NCBI GenBank assembly: GCA_051294375.1
Contig: CM119267.1
Span: 26,179,293 to 26,243,292 of the forward strand
DNA from: Paraspadella gotoi
Taxonomy: Eukaryota; Chaetognatha
Length of the DNA stretch: 64,000 bases
Direction of reading: 5' to 3'
Both the position numbers and the translations under genes were made by a program. Of this stretch, positions 55,859 through 64,000 are shown piece after piece. Positions within the stretch are counted from its first letter, which is position 1. Every line of letters begins with the position of its first letter. Below the pieces are notes generated by a model. That model searched no databases and was not told the DNA's origin. It was given only the letters and a program-made list of their open reading frames with translations.

Positions 55859-56126
55859 TGATTTCATGATTTCTCTTTTTTATTACAGCGATCCTTCGGA
55901 TCTTATTTCCCGCCCTCCTATGGCGCCATTCTCTAGAAGAGCCATGCATCTCTTGGAGTTTGGAGGCGTGGAGCGTCTCTTTTCTCTTCCATCATGGGTT
56001 GCCAATTCGAGTCCTGGAATCGCTAAGCCTTTTGCTCTCTTTATTGAAAACTTAGTCACCCATTCTATGGTCGATGAATCTGTGGAAGAGACCAGAAGAA
56101 TTATCGGGGGATTTGAATTGCCTTGA
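54522..56126 (+). CDS. Kleisin-like protein with the RAD21 central segment only
   Basis: Exons 54522-55375, 55554-55814 and 55889-56126 (all phases fit) give 450 residues. Exon 1 encodes a Ser/Thr/Asp-rich chain with a repeat-like LPDKVLSLPDRLLSLPD. It has two hydrophobic-acidic motifs, AVVLDDDDDDE and MIVLDDDDDEPEIVFIE, that look like SUMO-interacting motifs. Exons 2-3 encode QKKRKKRSKLIIDTNLNID, then HQLSDPSDLISRPPMAPF, then EFGGVERLFSLPSW. This matches the RAD21 region that reads ..KLIVD...QLSDYSDI...GGVEKLFSLP.. in vertebrates. The N-terminal SMC3-binding and C-terminal winged-helix SMC1-binding domains are not encoded in the flanking DNA; the protein ends ETRRIIGGFELP. So it is a partial RAD21 paralogue, a diverged kleisin, or a gene fragment. 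Confidence 0.6.
55816..55857 (+). repeat. (GA)n microsatellite in intron 2 of the kleisin-like gene
   Basis: About 20 GA units immediately follow the exon 2 donor (AG|GTGAGAGAGAG). Confidence 0.9.
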
Positions 56127-56802
56127 GCATTATAAAAAGCCAACCGGTTTAAATCGTTTTCTAGAATTCTATGCCCCGCAGATTATACAAGGTTTTTTCA
56201 GCTCTTCTAGAAGTATCTTAGTAAAAATAATTAGAAATTCTATCATGTAGTTCTTCCCCACCAACAAGTGAGCATCTGCTCTGCAAACGCGACATCTCCC
56301 GAGAGAAAAACGAAGAGGAAACCTCCTCTTCCCCGCCCTCTCCTCCCCCTCCCGTACGCTACCTCAGTACGCCGTCACGAGACAGAATCACTTCTTCTGT
56401 TCGCGCCTTTGCGCTCAGTCTCCCAGCTTTTTTTCGAAAATATTTTTTGATTATTTTTGTTGAATAATTCTGCATATTTTTCGTTTCTATTTTTTTGGAG
56501 TTCAGAATACAGATATTCTTCAACACGTGGCTGTTTGAAGTTTTCTCTTCACGGCCGCCATCTTTTTCGTCTTCCTTGTGTGTGGCTTCGGAGAGGAGTC
56601 TTGACTCGGCCCTCTCGCTTACCCTCGACGTACCCTGCGCGGCTGCAGGGGGAAGAGCCTTGACTCGGCCCTCTTGTTTGCCCTGTGCGCACAGTACGGC
56701 TGCAGGGGGGAAGAACCTTGTTTTCGGCCCCCTTGTTTGTCCAGTACTCTCCGTTTTTTTTTGACTGAGGCGCGCGTTTTTCAACTCGACTACCCTCATG
56801 TC

Positions 56803-56812
56803 NNNNNNNNNN
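56803..56812. other. Assembly gap (10 N)
   Basis: Ten N inside the DIRS-like element; real length unknown, so internal frames cannot be trusted across it. Confidence 0.95.
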
Positions 56813-57111
56813 CCTCCACCGCCAGCCATTCCGGGCTGTTCTGATCAGGCCAAAGTCATGCCCTCTCAGATGAAGGCAGTTCTTCTCCAAATTAGCAACG
56901 CTCTCTTTAGCGTTCGTCGCGAATTTAAGGAGTTTCGCACGCTGCGTCTCGTCCGAGTTGGAGTCTTCGGCGGTGAGTTCTCTCTCTTTTCGTTTTTTTT
57001 TTTGCCTTTTTTTGGCGTACATCGGCGTACAGAGGGGTTTCCTCCTGTGCCCCACCTAACTCCGACTTGTTTGTTTGTTTTTTGTCGGGCCTTTGCCTGT
57101 CTGTGTACAGG

Positions 57112-57192
57112 CTCACTTGTTGGTGGGGAAGAACTACATGATAGAATTTATGGTTCCAAATGGAACCGGGATTCTTCATGGTTCTTCCCCAC
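57112..57192 (-). repeat. Internal complementary region of the DIRS-like element
   Basis: CTCACTTGTTGGTGGGGAAG..CATGATAGAAT is the complement of the left terminus. It runs with no gap into TATGGTTCCAAATGGAACC..GGTTCTTCCCCAC, the complement of the right terminus. The abutment at about 57147-57150 is what an end-to-end (circle) junction would look like. Confidence 0.7.
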
Positions 57193-58734
57193 AGTCCACA
57201 TACTGTTGCGGACACACATCGTCCGTGTAGATCGGATGGATACACCGCCTGCCAGCACCCAGTCCACTCTGGCAACTGGTGGTGAGGGCGGCTCAGGCTC
57301 GCTTGTTCTTGTTTGGTGGGGTGTTTTTTTTTTCAATGATTTCTCTTTTTTCTCGATGTACGTTTCTTCATGGTTCTTTGTTCGCCATTCGCCGTTCTTC
57401 GTCGTCGTCTTCGTTTGTACGCCAGCGACTTGAGTCTTCGCGTTCTTTGGCGGCCTCTTCAGCGCGGCGGATCGGCCTTTCAGCGCTCCGAGAGGTGACT
57501 GTGTCACGCCTTCCCTCGTCGAGCCCCCATGTGCGCGAGTCGACGACGTGATGCCTCCGTTTCCGATCAGAGGAGGGTTCCTCCTCTGAAGAGTCGCTGA
57601 GGGTTTGACAACTTCCTGTCTCGTGTGCTTCTGTACAGCCTTCGGAGTGGGTCTACAGCAGTGGAGGACTTGCGCAGAGTTGGCCAGGACGACGTTCTTT
57701 TACTGTCGTGGGACGTGTTTTTCCGCCAATACGTTTCAGGCGCTGGTCGGATGTCTCTTCCGCCGGGCGGATTTTCGTCCTCCTCGCTGCTACAAGAGAG
57801 TTGCCTTGCCGCTCAGTTCGAACGCCGTTCGGAAGGACCTCCAAGACGACGCGCGCTTTCAAGGCTTTTTGAGCGCATCATGAGAGACGCCGGAGCATCC
57901 GCTCATGCTGTCCTTTTCTGTCGCTGAACGCTCTCCCGCACTCATGGTCGAGGCCCTTCACCTCAGAAGGGGCCCGGTGCAGGTGGGACGCAGGCCATTT
58001 TGACGATCTTGCCAAGCCCCTTGGAGACGCCTCGTCGTCGGTTGGCGGCGATTTTTTGGTTTGGCCTTCTCCGAGCCTCGGCGCTTAGTTGTCGACGCTG
58101 CCCCTTTGGATCTCAAGACAGTTCTTGTCCAGTTCTCGCCCCTCCCACGGCATCTTTTTTCGGAGACCACTCCACAGACGTCACTCAAGCGTTCCATTCT
58201 TCGCTTCTCCGCTCCGGGCACTACACAATTGCGCCTGTTCTGTTAGCCGCAAGCGTGGGCGTGGCAGTGGGTCCGCGTAGTCCCGGCTCGCCGTCCCTAC
58301 CGGCCTCTGGCAGTCTCGCGCCTCCCAAGCGTAGGGGCGGGGCTCCAGGGATGTCAAAGGACGCCGATTGATCGCGCCGACAGCTCTTTCGGCCGTTGCC
58401 GTCATTCCGGAGCCCCTCAGTTCGTTCCAGACCCCGGTTTTCGTCATGGACTGGTTTTTTGCGGTTTCTCATCCCCCCCTTTTACGACGTCCGGTCAAGT
58501 AGGCGTGGCGCTTCACCGGAAGTCTTCGCGGGATTCCCCCCTCTTGGTTTGCTTGGTTACGAGTGATTCTGTCTCGTGACGGCGTACTGAGGTAGCGTAC
58601 GGGAGGGGGAGGAGAGGGCGGGGAAGAGGTTTCCTCTTCGTTTTTCTCTCGGGAGATGTCGCGTTTGCAGAGCAGATGCTCACTTGTTGGTGGGGAAGAA
58701 CCATGAAGAATCCCGGTTCCATTTGGAACCATAA

Positions 58735-59159
58735 TTTTTTAAAAATAATTATATTAAGAATGCTTAAAATGATAATTGTGATAACAATTAAATGATAAGA
58801 TTTGGAGTAAATTTTAAAAAATAAATGAAAAAAAGGAAGTTTCTTACAGGATTTTAACAGCTCTTGATTTGCGATTAAAATGTTTCATTGTACGAGTACA
58901 TTTTAAGTTTTTATAGCCATTTTTAAACAAATTTTTCTTCTTTTTTTTTCAGGGACTCGCCCTTATGTTATAACTATTACATTTTTATACAGATTTTTAT
59001 ATAGACAAAGATTGTTCTATCAAGATATAATTTGGAAAACTTATAAGCGACCGCTTTTGATATCCGCGCCAGGCTGCTTTGATGGTGGCCATCGCGGCCC
59101 TGTATGCAGCCCGGTTGCCTTTAATCCTTCCTCTCTCGACCTACGCGGCGCCGTTTACG
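58735..59159 (+). other. Spacer and 5' region of ANKRD39
   Basis: AT-rich up to about 59040, then GC-richer. An open frame continues upstream of the chosen start to 59079 (adding MMVAIAALYAARLP...), so the true start could be earlier. No TATA box seen. Confidence 0.45.
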
Positions 59160-59809
59160 ATGTCATCCCATTCGTGCGATTGCCACGCCCCTTCGTCGCC
59201 TGCGGTGCAGACCCTCGACGAATTTGATTTCTCGCGCGGGATTTGGTCTGCGGCGATGGACGGTGAGGAGGACCGCGTTACCGAGCTGTTGCGTCGCTCG
59301 GGCAACAAAGACGCCGGGCGAAAGGATTCTGCCGGTCAGACTCTTTTTGATGGAAGAAAATGAGAAATACGATTCTCCCCACAGATATTTTTAGTTTTCG
59401 TCCTTTCTTCGTTCGTTCATAAGGCTACACCCCCCTCCACTACGCCAGCCGTCACAACCGTCTCGCCGTCATGAGAGTTCTCATCAACGCCGGCGCCCCC
59501 GTCGACGCCGCTACTTCTGCCGGCGCCTCCACGGCTCTCCACCGTGCCGCCGGCGCCGGTCATCGCCACGCGGCAGAGCTGTTGCTGCGGAGCGGTGCGG
59601 ATCCGCGGCGCCGAGACGCGGACGGACGGAACGCGCTTCACAAAGCGGCTGAGGGCGGACGGGAAGACGTCGTCGATCTCTTACTCAACAATGAAGCGGC
59701 GAAGGAGTTGAAGATCTCCAAGGACGAAAACGGGAGAACGCCCTTTGATTTAGTTCCGCCGGTTCGAAAGAGACTTAGACGGAAATTGTTAAGCGATTTA
59801 GCGGATTGA
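59160..59809 (+). CDS. ANKRD39: Ankyrin repeat domain protein 39
   Basis: Exons 59160-59334 and 59424-59809 (GT-AG, phase 1) give 186 residues, against 183 in human. The start MSSHSCDCHAPSSP and then QTLDEFDFSRGIWSAAMDG match the family N-terminus. Ankyrin repeats follow: DSAGYTPLHYASRHNRLAV, GASTALHRAAGAGHRHAAELL and DADGRNALHKAAEGGREDVV. A degenerate last repeat ends NGRTPFDLVPPVRKRLRRK. The protein is a small, widely conserved ankyrin-only protein of poorly defined function; a binding role is inferred. Exon 2 is strongly GC-rich. An in-frame upstream ATG at 59079 would add 27 residues not typical of the family. Confidence 0.9.
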
Positions 59810-59861
59810 AAGGGAAAAATGTTTCACAGTTTTTGATAAAATTTTTTTCTCGATTTTTCAG

Positions 59862-60116
59862 CTTTGAAACGAAACTTTAACTTACCGAGCAATTTTTTTG
59901 TCTTCGATTTCCATGCCTTCAATGCCATGTCATCTGACGAGGAATCTTCGTTGTCACTGACAGCCGTGACTCGTCGCTATCACAACATTCGCCCTCCTTT
60001 TATTTGGGCTACGGGCCGCCATCATCTGTCGTCTGCTCAAATAACCGAGTCTCTCCGCGTCGTCTGCGCCTTAAAGACTTCTTGCCTTGATGAAGAGTGG
60101 CCATCTCTCCTAGCAG
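59862..60116 (+). CDS. Unidentified first or internal exon
   Basis: After TTTTTCAG (59861) an open frame runs to a CAG|GTCGCT donor at 60116. ATG at 59927 gives MSSDEESSLSLTAVTRRYHN, then PPFIWATGRHHLSSAQITES, with codon use like nearby exons. I do not recognise it. It is followed at once by family E repeats, so the rest of the gene must lie far downstream, perhaps beyond the window. A short exon-like stretch at 62767-62828 (TTCTCTAG acceptor, TTCG|GTAAGG donor; one frame reads WKVVKKFDVVSSPIFVKNS) could be a later exon, but its best-looking frame does not match the phase of this donor. Confidence 0.4.
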
Positions 60117-60149
60117 GTCGCTGCTCAAAAATACTTACCTATTTCTTTA

Positions 60150-60466
60150 GACATTGCGTTTTTATTGTCGCAATCGCTTTGCGTTTACGTCGCTGTTATT
60201 GTCGTCGGCGTTCCAATTTATAGATCGCATTTTTGATGATTAAATTTGGGTGTATGAAGCTGAAAATTTATATACAGTTTCTCATCATCGAGGTCCTTGA
60301 AATTGGGTGAGGACAGTTATTAAATACGTCTCTTTCTCTCTCTCTCTTTTCTCTTTCAATTATACATAGCTTTCTCTCTCTCTTTTCCCCAGTCGTGATT
60401 CATCGGGAAAAAAAACGAGTCTGCAGCTGCTTCTACTGATTCGAAAACGATTTGGGCTCTGCAGAG
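60150..60466 (+). repeat. Family E copy, interrupted by a family A MITE
   Basis: TTATTGTCGCAATCGCTTTG, TATAGATCGCATTTTTGATG, GGTGTATGAAGCTGAAAATT, a CTCTCTTTTCTC tract and GAGTCTGCAGCTGCTTCTAC. It is split by the insertion at 60467 and resumes at 61019. Confidence 0.7.
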
Positions 60467-61010
60467 TAAGGTGTAGTGAAAGTTACATACGAAAATTCTA
60501 AAAGTCAATTATGAATAATATACTATCAGTGAATATTAATTTGTAAAAAAAATTAATTCTATGTTTTTTAATTTTCGTAGTAAGCTATATTTATATATAA
60601 TACAATCCTTATAAAATCGAAAAATTTCAAAATAGGCTTTTCTTAATTTTGATTGCAGATTTGAATTTCTCGTCAAAAGTTGATAAAAGAAAATATAAAT
60701 CATTTTTAAAAATTATTTCATTAAGTGGGTTAAAAATTAAAAAAAATATATTTAATATATAAAAAAGAGTTATATTTCTTTTTGTCAACTTTTTATGACA
60801 AATCTAAATCTGCAAAAAAATCTTAGAAAAAACTGTTTTGAAATTTTAACATTTATTGGTTTAATACTAGTATAAATATGGCCTACTGTATAAATTGTAA
60901 AATTTATTATAAATATTTTTATTATATAAATGTTCATTAATATAATATTGTTCGTTCTTCACTTTTAGAATTTTAATTAAAGTTAAATTTAAAAATTTTA
61001 CTACGCCTTA
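60467..61010 (+). mobile_element. hAT-like MITE family A, copy 4, with 8-bp target duplication CTGCAGAG
   Basis: CTGCAGAG flanks both sides (60459-60466 and 61011-61018). Termini TAAGGTGTAGTGAAAG and the inverse CTACGCCTTA. 544 bp, no ORF. This copy best defines the family: TAAGGYGTAG termini and an 8-bp duplication point to hAT. Confidence 0.85.
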
Positions 61011-61018
61011 CTGCAGAG

Positions 61019-61610
61019 GCTTTCTTTGTTTTTCTCTCTTTTCTGCTGCTGCCTTTTGATTTCTTTCTTTTTTTTCTGGCTGCCTCTACTGCTGCCGCTG
61101 CTGATTCGTCCGAAAATGATTTGGCTTCACTTTTCTCTCTCTCTCTCTTTCTTTCTCTCTTTTTTTATTTTGCTGTGGTTTTGTGGCGTCGTTGTCGTCG
61201 TCGTCGGCGTTCCAAATTATAGATCGCCTTTTTGATGATTAAATTTGGGTGTATGAAACTGAAAATTTATTTATTATACAGCTTCTCATCATCGATGTCC
61301 TTAAAGTTGGGTGAGGACAGTTATTAAATATGTTTTGTTTGTTTTATCAAAACAAACAAATATCCTCTATTTTGTTTTTATGTCTCCTTCTCTCTCTCTT
61401 TTTTCTGCAGGGGCTCTTTCTTTTTTTCTCTTTTCTCCTGCTGCTGCTGATTCGCCCAAAAACGATTTCGCTTTTCTCTCTCTTTCTCTCTCTGCGTTTT
61501 TATTTAAAAAAAAAATAGAATTAGGATTGAACTCCTAAAATTAGGCATCGCATTCGTGCATGTTATCATTTTGCTATCGCAACATCGGGTTTTTATTTCG
61601 TTCTTTCTTC
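61019..61610 (+). repeat. Family E/H repeats, pyrimidine-rich
   Basis: The rest of the split family E copy is followed by another one (CCAAATTATAGATCGCC at about 61210, CATCATCGATGTCC at about 61287, TTTTTCTGCAGGGGC). At 61545 comes GCATCGCATTCGTGCATG with TTGCTATCGCAACATCGGG, also seen at 12350. Confidence 0.6.
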
Positions 61611-61932
61611 TCGTCACTCTCTCTTTATTTTTATTTCTCTTTCTTTACTTTCTATTCTTTCTTTACTTTCTATTCTTTCTTTACTTTCTATTCTTTCTTT
61701 ACTTTCTATTCTTTCTTTACTTTCTATTCTTTCTTTCCTTTCTATTCTTTCTTTCCTTTCTATTCTTTCTTTATATATATATATATTCTTTTCTTCTTTT
61801 TCTTTCTGTATTCTTTCTTTCTTTACTTTCTTTACTTTCTATTCTTTCTTTACTTTCTATTCTTTCTTACTTTCTATTCTTTCTTTCCTTTCTATTCTTT
61901 CTTTCCTTTCTATTCTTTTCTTTCTATATATA
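61611..61932 (+). repeat. Minisatellite (TTTCTTTACTTTCTATTC)n
   Basis: 18-bp units of CTTTCTTTACTTTCTATT and the CCTTTCTATTCTTTCTTT variant repeat about 15 times, interrupted by a short TA run at 61775. Its long frames (Phe/Leu-rich) are artefacts of the repeat. Confidence 0.9.
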
Positions 61933-62649
61933 TAGGACTAAGCTCTGACGAAAAAAGTCAGAGGTTTTTTTAATATATTCTTTGACCGGCCAATGTAGAA
62001 TGATGGCAATATTGCTATTTTTAAGTTCAAAAAAAAAATCCGACCATAAATATGAAAATATTAACCAAAATCTTCGGAAAATCCACCCCTTCTTTGGAAG
62101 ATTTTCGCCATATAAGATTTTTTCCGAATCTGACTCCGGTTCAAACTCTTAGAATTCCGATCGTTAGCTCCTCTTTTACTTTTACTTTAAATAAAAATTT
62201 ACACCAAAATGGACTAATTCACTTTAAACATGATTGTATCATATTAAAATAACAAATGAAATGTAAAGAAAAATTTTGAGAGCCCTTCAGACATATTGCT
62301 ATGGATTCTGAATTCGAAGTTTATTGTAAAATGACAACATACCTTAAATGCGTTGACATTGTATTGAAGTTGAGAAATCCCTTTATTTTATATATAAAAA
62401 TTGCGTCAAAATATTTTCCCGAGCGGACCAGTCCATTTGATCGAATGGTTCGATGTCAAAATGATGGTTATTTGTCAAGAGAAAAAAAATGCGAGCCCTT
62501 CAGATGCAACAGGATCGGAATCGAGTGTTTTACATCTATTTTTTACCTGAATTTTTCCCAGGGGCGTTGACATTATTTGGTAGTCAGATTTTAACGAAAA
62601 TCTCCATTGAAAAAGTCTTCCTCGATTTCTAAGACGACGTAGACTCCTA
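61933..62649 (+). mobile_element. Family B element, copy 3, inserted in a (TA)n tract
   Basis: Ends TAGGACTAAGCTCTGACGA and GTAGACTCCTA with ATATATA on both sides. It is nearly identical to copy 2 over its 717 bp apart from small indels, which suggests fairly recent activity. Confidence 0.8.
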
Positions 62650-62929
62650 ATATATATATATATTCTTTTCTTCTTTTTTCTTTCTGTAAAAATTAATTTT
62701 CTGATATCATAACGTTTGGTTCTTCAATCTCCCCAATTCCAAAAAATGTAATTCTTTCTTCTCTAGTCAATGGAAAGTGGTCAAAAAATTCGATGTTGTC
62801 AGCTCGCCTATTTTTGTTAAAAATTCGGTAAGGGCAAATCTTTTCCAAGTTTCAATTTTTTTTCATGTAAAGATGGTATAGAATTTCTTTTTTGTTTCCA
62901 ACTTTAGACTAAAAATTAATTCTTGAAAT

Positions 62930-63775
62930 CCGACAATGACGACAACGAAACATAACGAAAAAGACGAAAAAGACAAAAACAATTGAATAGAGATGACGAA
63001 AACGACGGCGAAGACGAAAAAATGGATAACAAAACAAAAACGACGAAACGTCGACGAAAATGATAACAAAACGACAACAACAACAAAAAAGATGATGAAA
63101 GCAACAACAGATGATAACAACCGATATGAAGACGACAACGACGAAGATGACAACAATAACAACAACGACGAAAACAATGACGAAGACGACAACAATAACA
63201 ACACACGACGAAAACAATGACGAAGACGACAACAAAAACATCAAGACGACGACAACAATAACGATGACAAAAACGAAAACGCCGAAAACGACAATGAAGA
63301 AGACGACAACGACGACGAAAACAACAACAAAGACATGACGAAAACGACACAAAGACGATGACGACGACAACGACGAAGAAGACGACAAAAACGAAGGCGA
63401 AAACGACGACGAAAACGAAGGCGAAGACGAAGTAAAAGACAACAATGAGAACGGCAGCAAAAAAGAGAGAGTGAAAGAAAGAGAGAGAAAGAAAGAGAGA
63501 CTCGGAAAGAGAGAGTTTCAAATTTAAGCAAGCAGCGGGGATTTAATTAAAGTACAGATTAATAAGTTAATGATTGACATTTTGATTGTGATTATGACGA
63601 CGAAAACGACAAAACAATGACAAAAAATACGGCGAATATGACGAAAAAAAGTTAGAGGAAAACGACGACGAAGAGGAAGACAAAACCGACGACGAAAAAT
63701 AAGAAGACGAAAACGACGACGAAGAAGACAGAGAAGACAAAAACGACTGCAAAGACGAACTCATAATCACTGTCA
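62930..63775 (+). repeat. GAC/AAC trinucleotide-rich low-complexity DNA
   Basis: Two blocks (about 62930-63435 and 63590-63760) of irregular GACGAAAACGACGAC-type triplets are separated by an AGAGAGAGAAAG tract. Every frame on both strands stays open, giving Thr/Asp/Asn/Lys or Phe/Val/Cys-rich peptides. No start, splice or domain evidence supports a gene. Confidence 0.75.
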
Positions 63776-63910
63776 ATGATTTTTTATTATAAATTTATTG
63801 ACATAGTTGGTAATAACCTTTCTTTTTCGTTGGTATGTATATTAGAGGCAATTTGGTTTCCTCACCACTTGACCACTATTCTTTCTCAACTCTGTGTGGG
63901 AAACTTTGCC

Positions 63911-63913
<3 letters not shown>

Positions 63914-63955
<42 letters not shown>

Positions 63956-63975
63956 ACTCTCTCACTCTCTCTCCC
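63914..63975 (+). repeat. (CT)n microsatellite
   Basis: CTCTCTCTCT runs with TTTCTCACTCTCTCAC interruptions at the right end of the window. Confidence 0.9.
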
Positions 63976-64000
63976 TTCTTTCACACAAAAAACTGTCTAA

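Larger units (their letters stand above)
56237..58734 (+). mobile_element. DIRS-like element: inverted terminal repeats with unlike outer ends and an internal joined-ends copy
   Basis: Inverted terminal repeats of about 150 bp (56250-56391 and 58563-58700; shared GCATCTGCTCTGCAAACGCG, CCGTACGCTACCTCAGTACG) carry different outer extensions. The left extension is ATTCTATCATGTA. The right one, read inward, is TTATGGTTCCAAATGGAACC. The element is clearly GC-richer than its surroundings. At 57112-57192 an internal segment carries the complement of the left end directly joined to the complement of the right end. This arrangement is the internal complementary region of DIRS retroelements. Interior frames (57625-57927 and 58000-58371, for example) show no recognisable reverse transcriptase or tyrosine recombinase, and a 10-N gap interrupts it. 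It could be non-autonomous, or an unrelated foldback with a nested copy. Confidence 0.6.

Noticed and set aside
57605-57927. GC-rich frames inside the DIRS-like element as reverse transcriptase or recombinase
   Set aside because: No YxDD-type RT motif or R-H-R-Y recombinase pattern could be read. High GC content alone yields open frames.
61556-61973. Overlapping 130-residue Phe/Leu-rich frames
   Set aside because: They translate the 18-bp TTTCTTTACTTTCTATTC minisatellite and are not protein-like.
62916-63521. Long open frames on both strands in the GAC-rich block
   Set aside because: They come from irregular trinucleotide repeats that lack stops in every frame. There are no domains, no consistent start and no splice signals.

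Overview
The window is animal nuclear DNA from a non-model invertebrate that I cannot name to phylum. Genes are split by short GT-AG introns. Exons are GC-richer, while intergenic DNA and long introns are very AT-rich and packed with transposable elements. Products read as metazoan-type orthologues (NatC catalytic subunit, selenocysteine elongation factor, eIF5B, ANKRD39, a RAD21-type kleisin and a CENP-A-like histone). Two N runs (17845-17869 and 56803-56812) show this is a scaffold.

Layout. 1-0.9 kb: interspersed repeats. 0.9-1.5 kb: last two exons of a PLP-dependent aminotransferase whose 5' part lies off the window. 1.7-2.3 kb: a two-exon CENP-A/H3-variant gene. 2.8-13.4 kb: a probable two-exon gene for an acidic/serine-rich protein ending in an RRM-like domain, its 9-kb intron filled with repeats (a retroelement-like block at 4.3-8.2 kb and a TIR element at 8.5-12.3 kb). 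13.4-20.8 kb: foldback elements and a 3.3-kb hAT-like insertion containing one assembly gap. 20.9-25.1 kb: an indel-riddled copy of the next two genes. 28.1-29.4 kb: intact NAA30. 30.1-33.5 kb: intact EEFSEC, seven exons. 33.7-53.9 kb: complete eIF5B, 16 exons, with intron 9 (7.7 kb) carrying a nested transposon stack. 54.5-56.1 kb: a kleisin-like gene that has the RAD21 central segment but neither terminal SMC-binding domain. 56.2-58.7 kb: a GC-rich element with inverted terminal repeats and an internal copy of its joined ends, the layout of DIRS-type retroelements. 59.2-59.8 kb: ANKRD39. 59.9-64 kb: one unidentified exon, then repeats and simple-sequence DNA.

The genes all read on the + strand and are housekeeping genes of unrelated pathways: N-terminal acetylation, Sec incorporation, ribosomal subunit joining, centromere/cohesion and a small ankyrin protein. 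I see no operon-like functional link, although NAA30, EEFSEC and eIF5B lie only 0.2-0.8 kb apart. Splice models were built by hand. For eIF5B, EEFSEC, NAA30, CENP-A, ANKRD39 and the kleisin, every joined exon set keeps frame and gives a total divisible by three.

The most notable observations are the DIRS-like element with a 98-bp deletion derivative elsewhere in the window, the H3-tailed CENP-A-like histone, the domain-truncated kleisin, a hammerhead-like motif, and a tandem segmental duplication whose first copy may be a low-accuracy gap fill.
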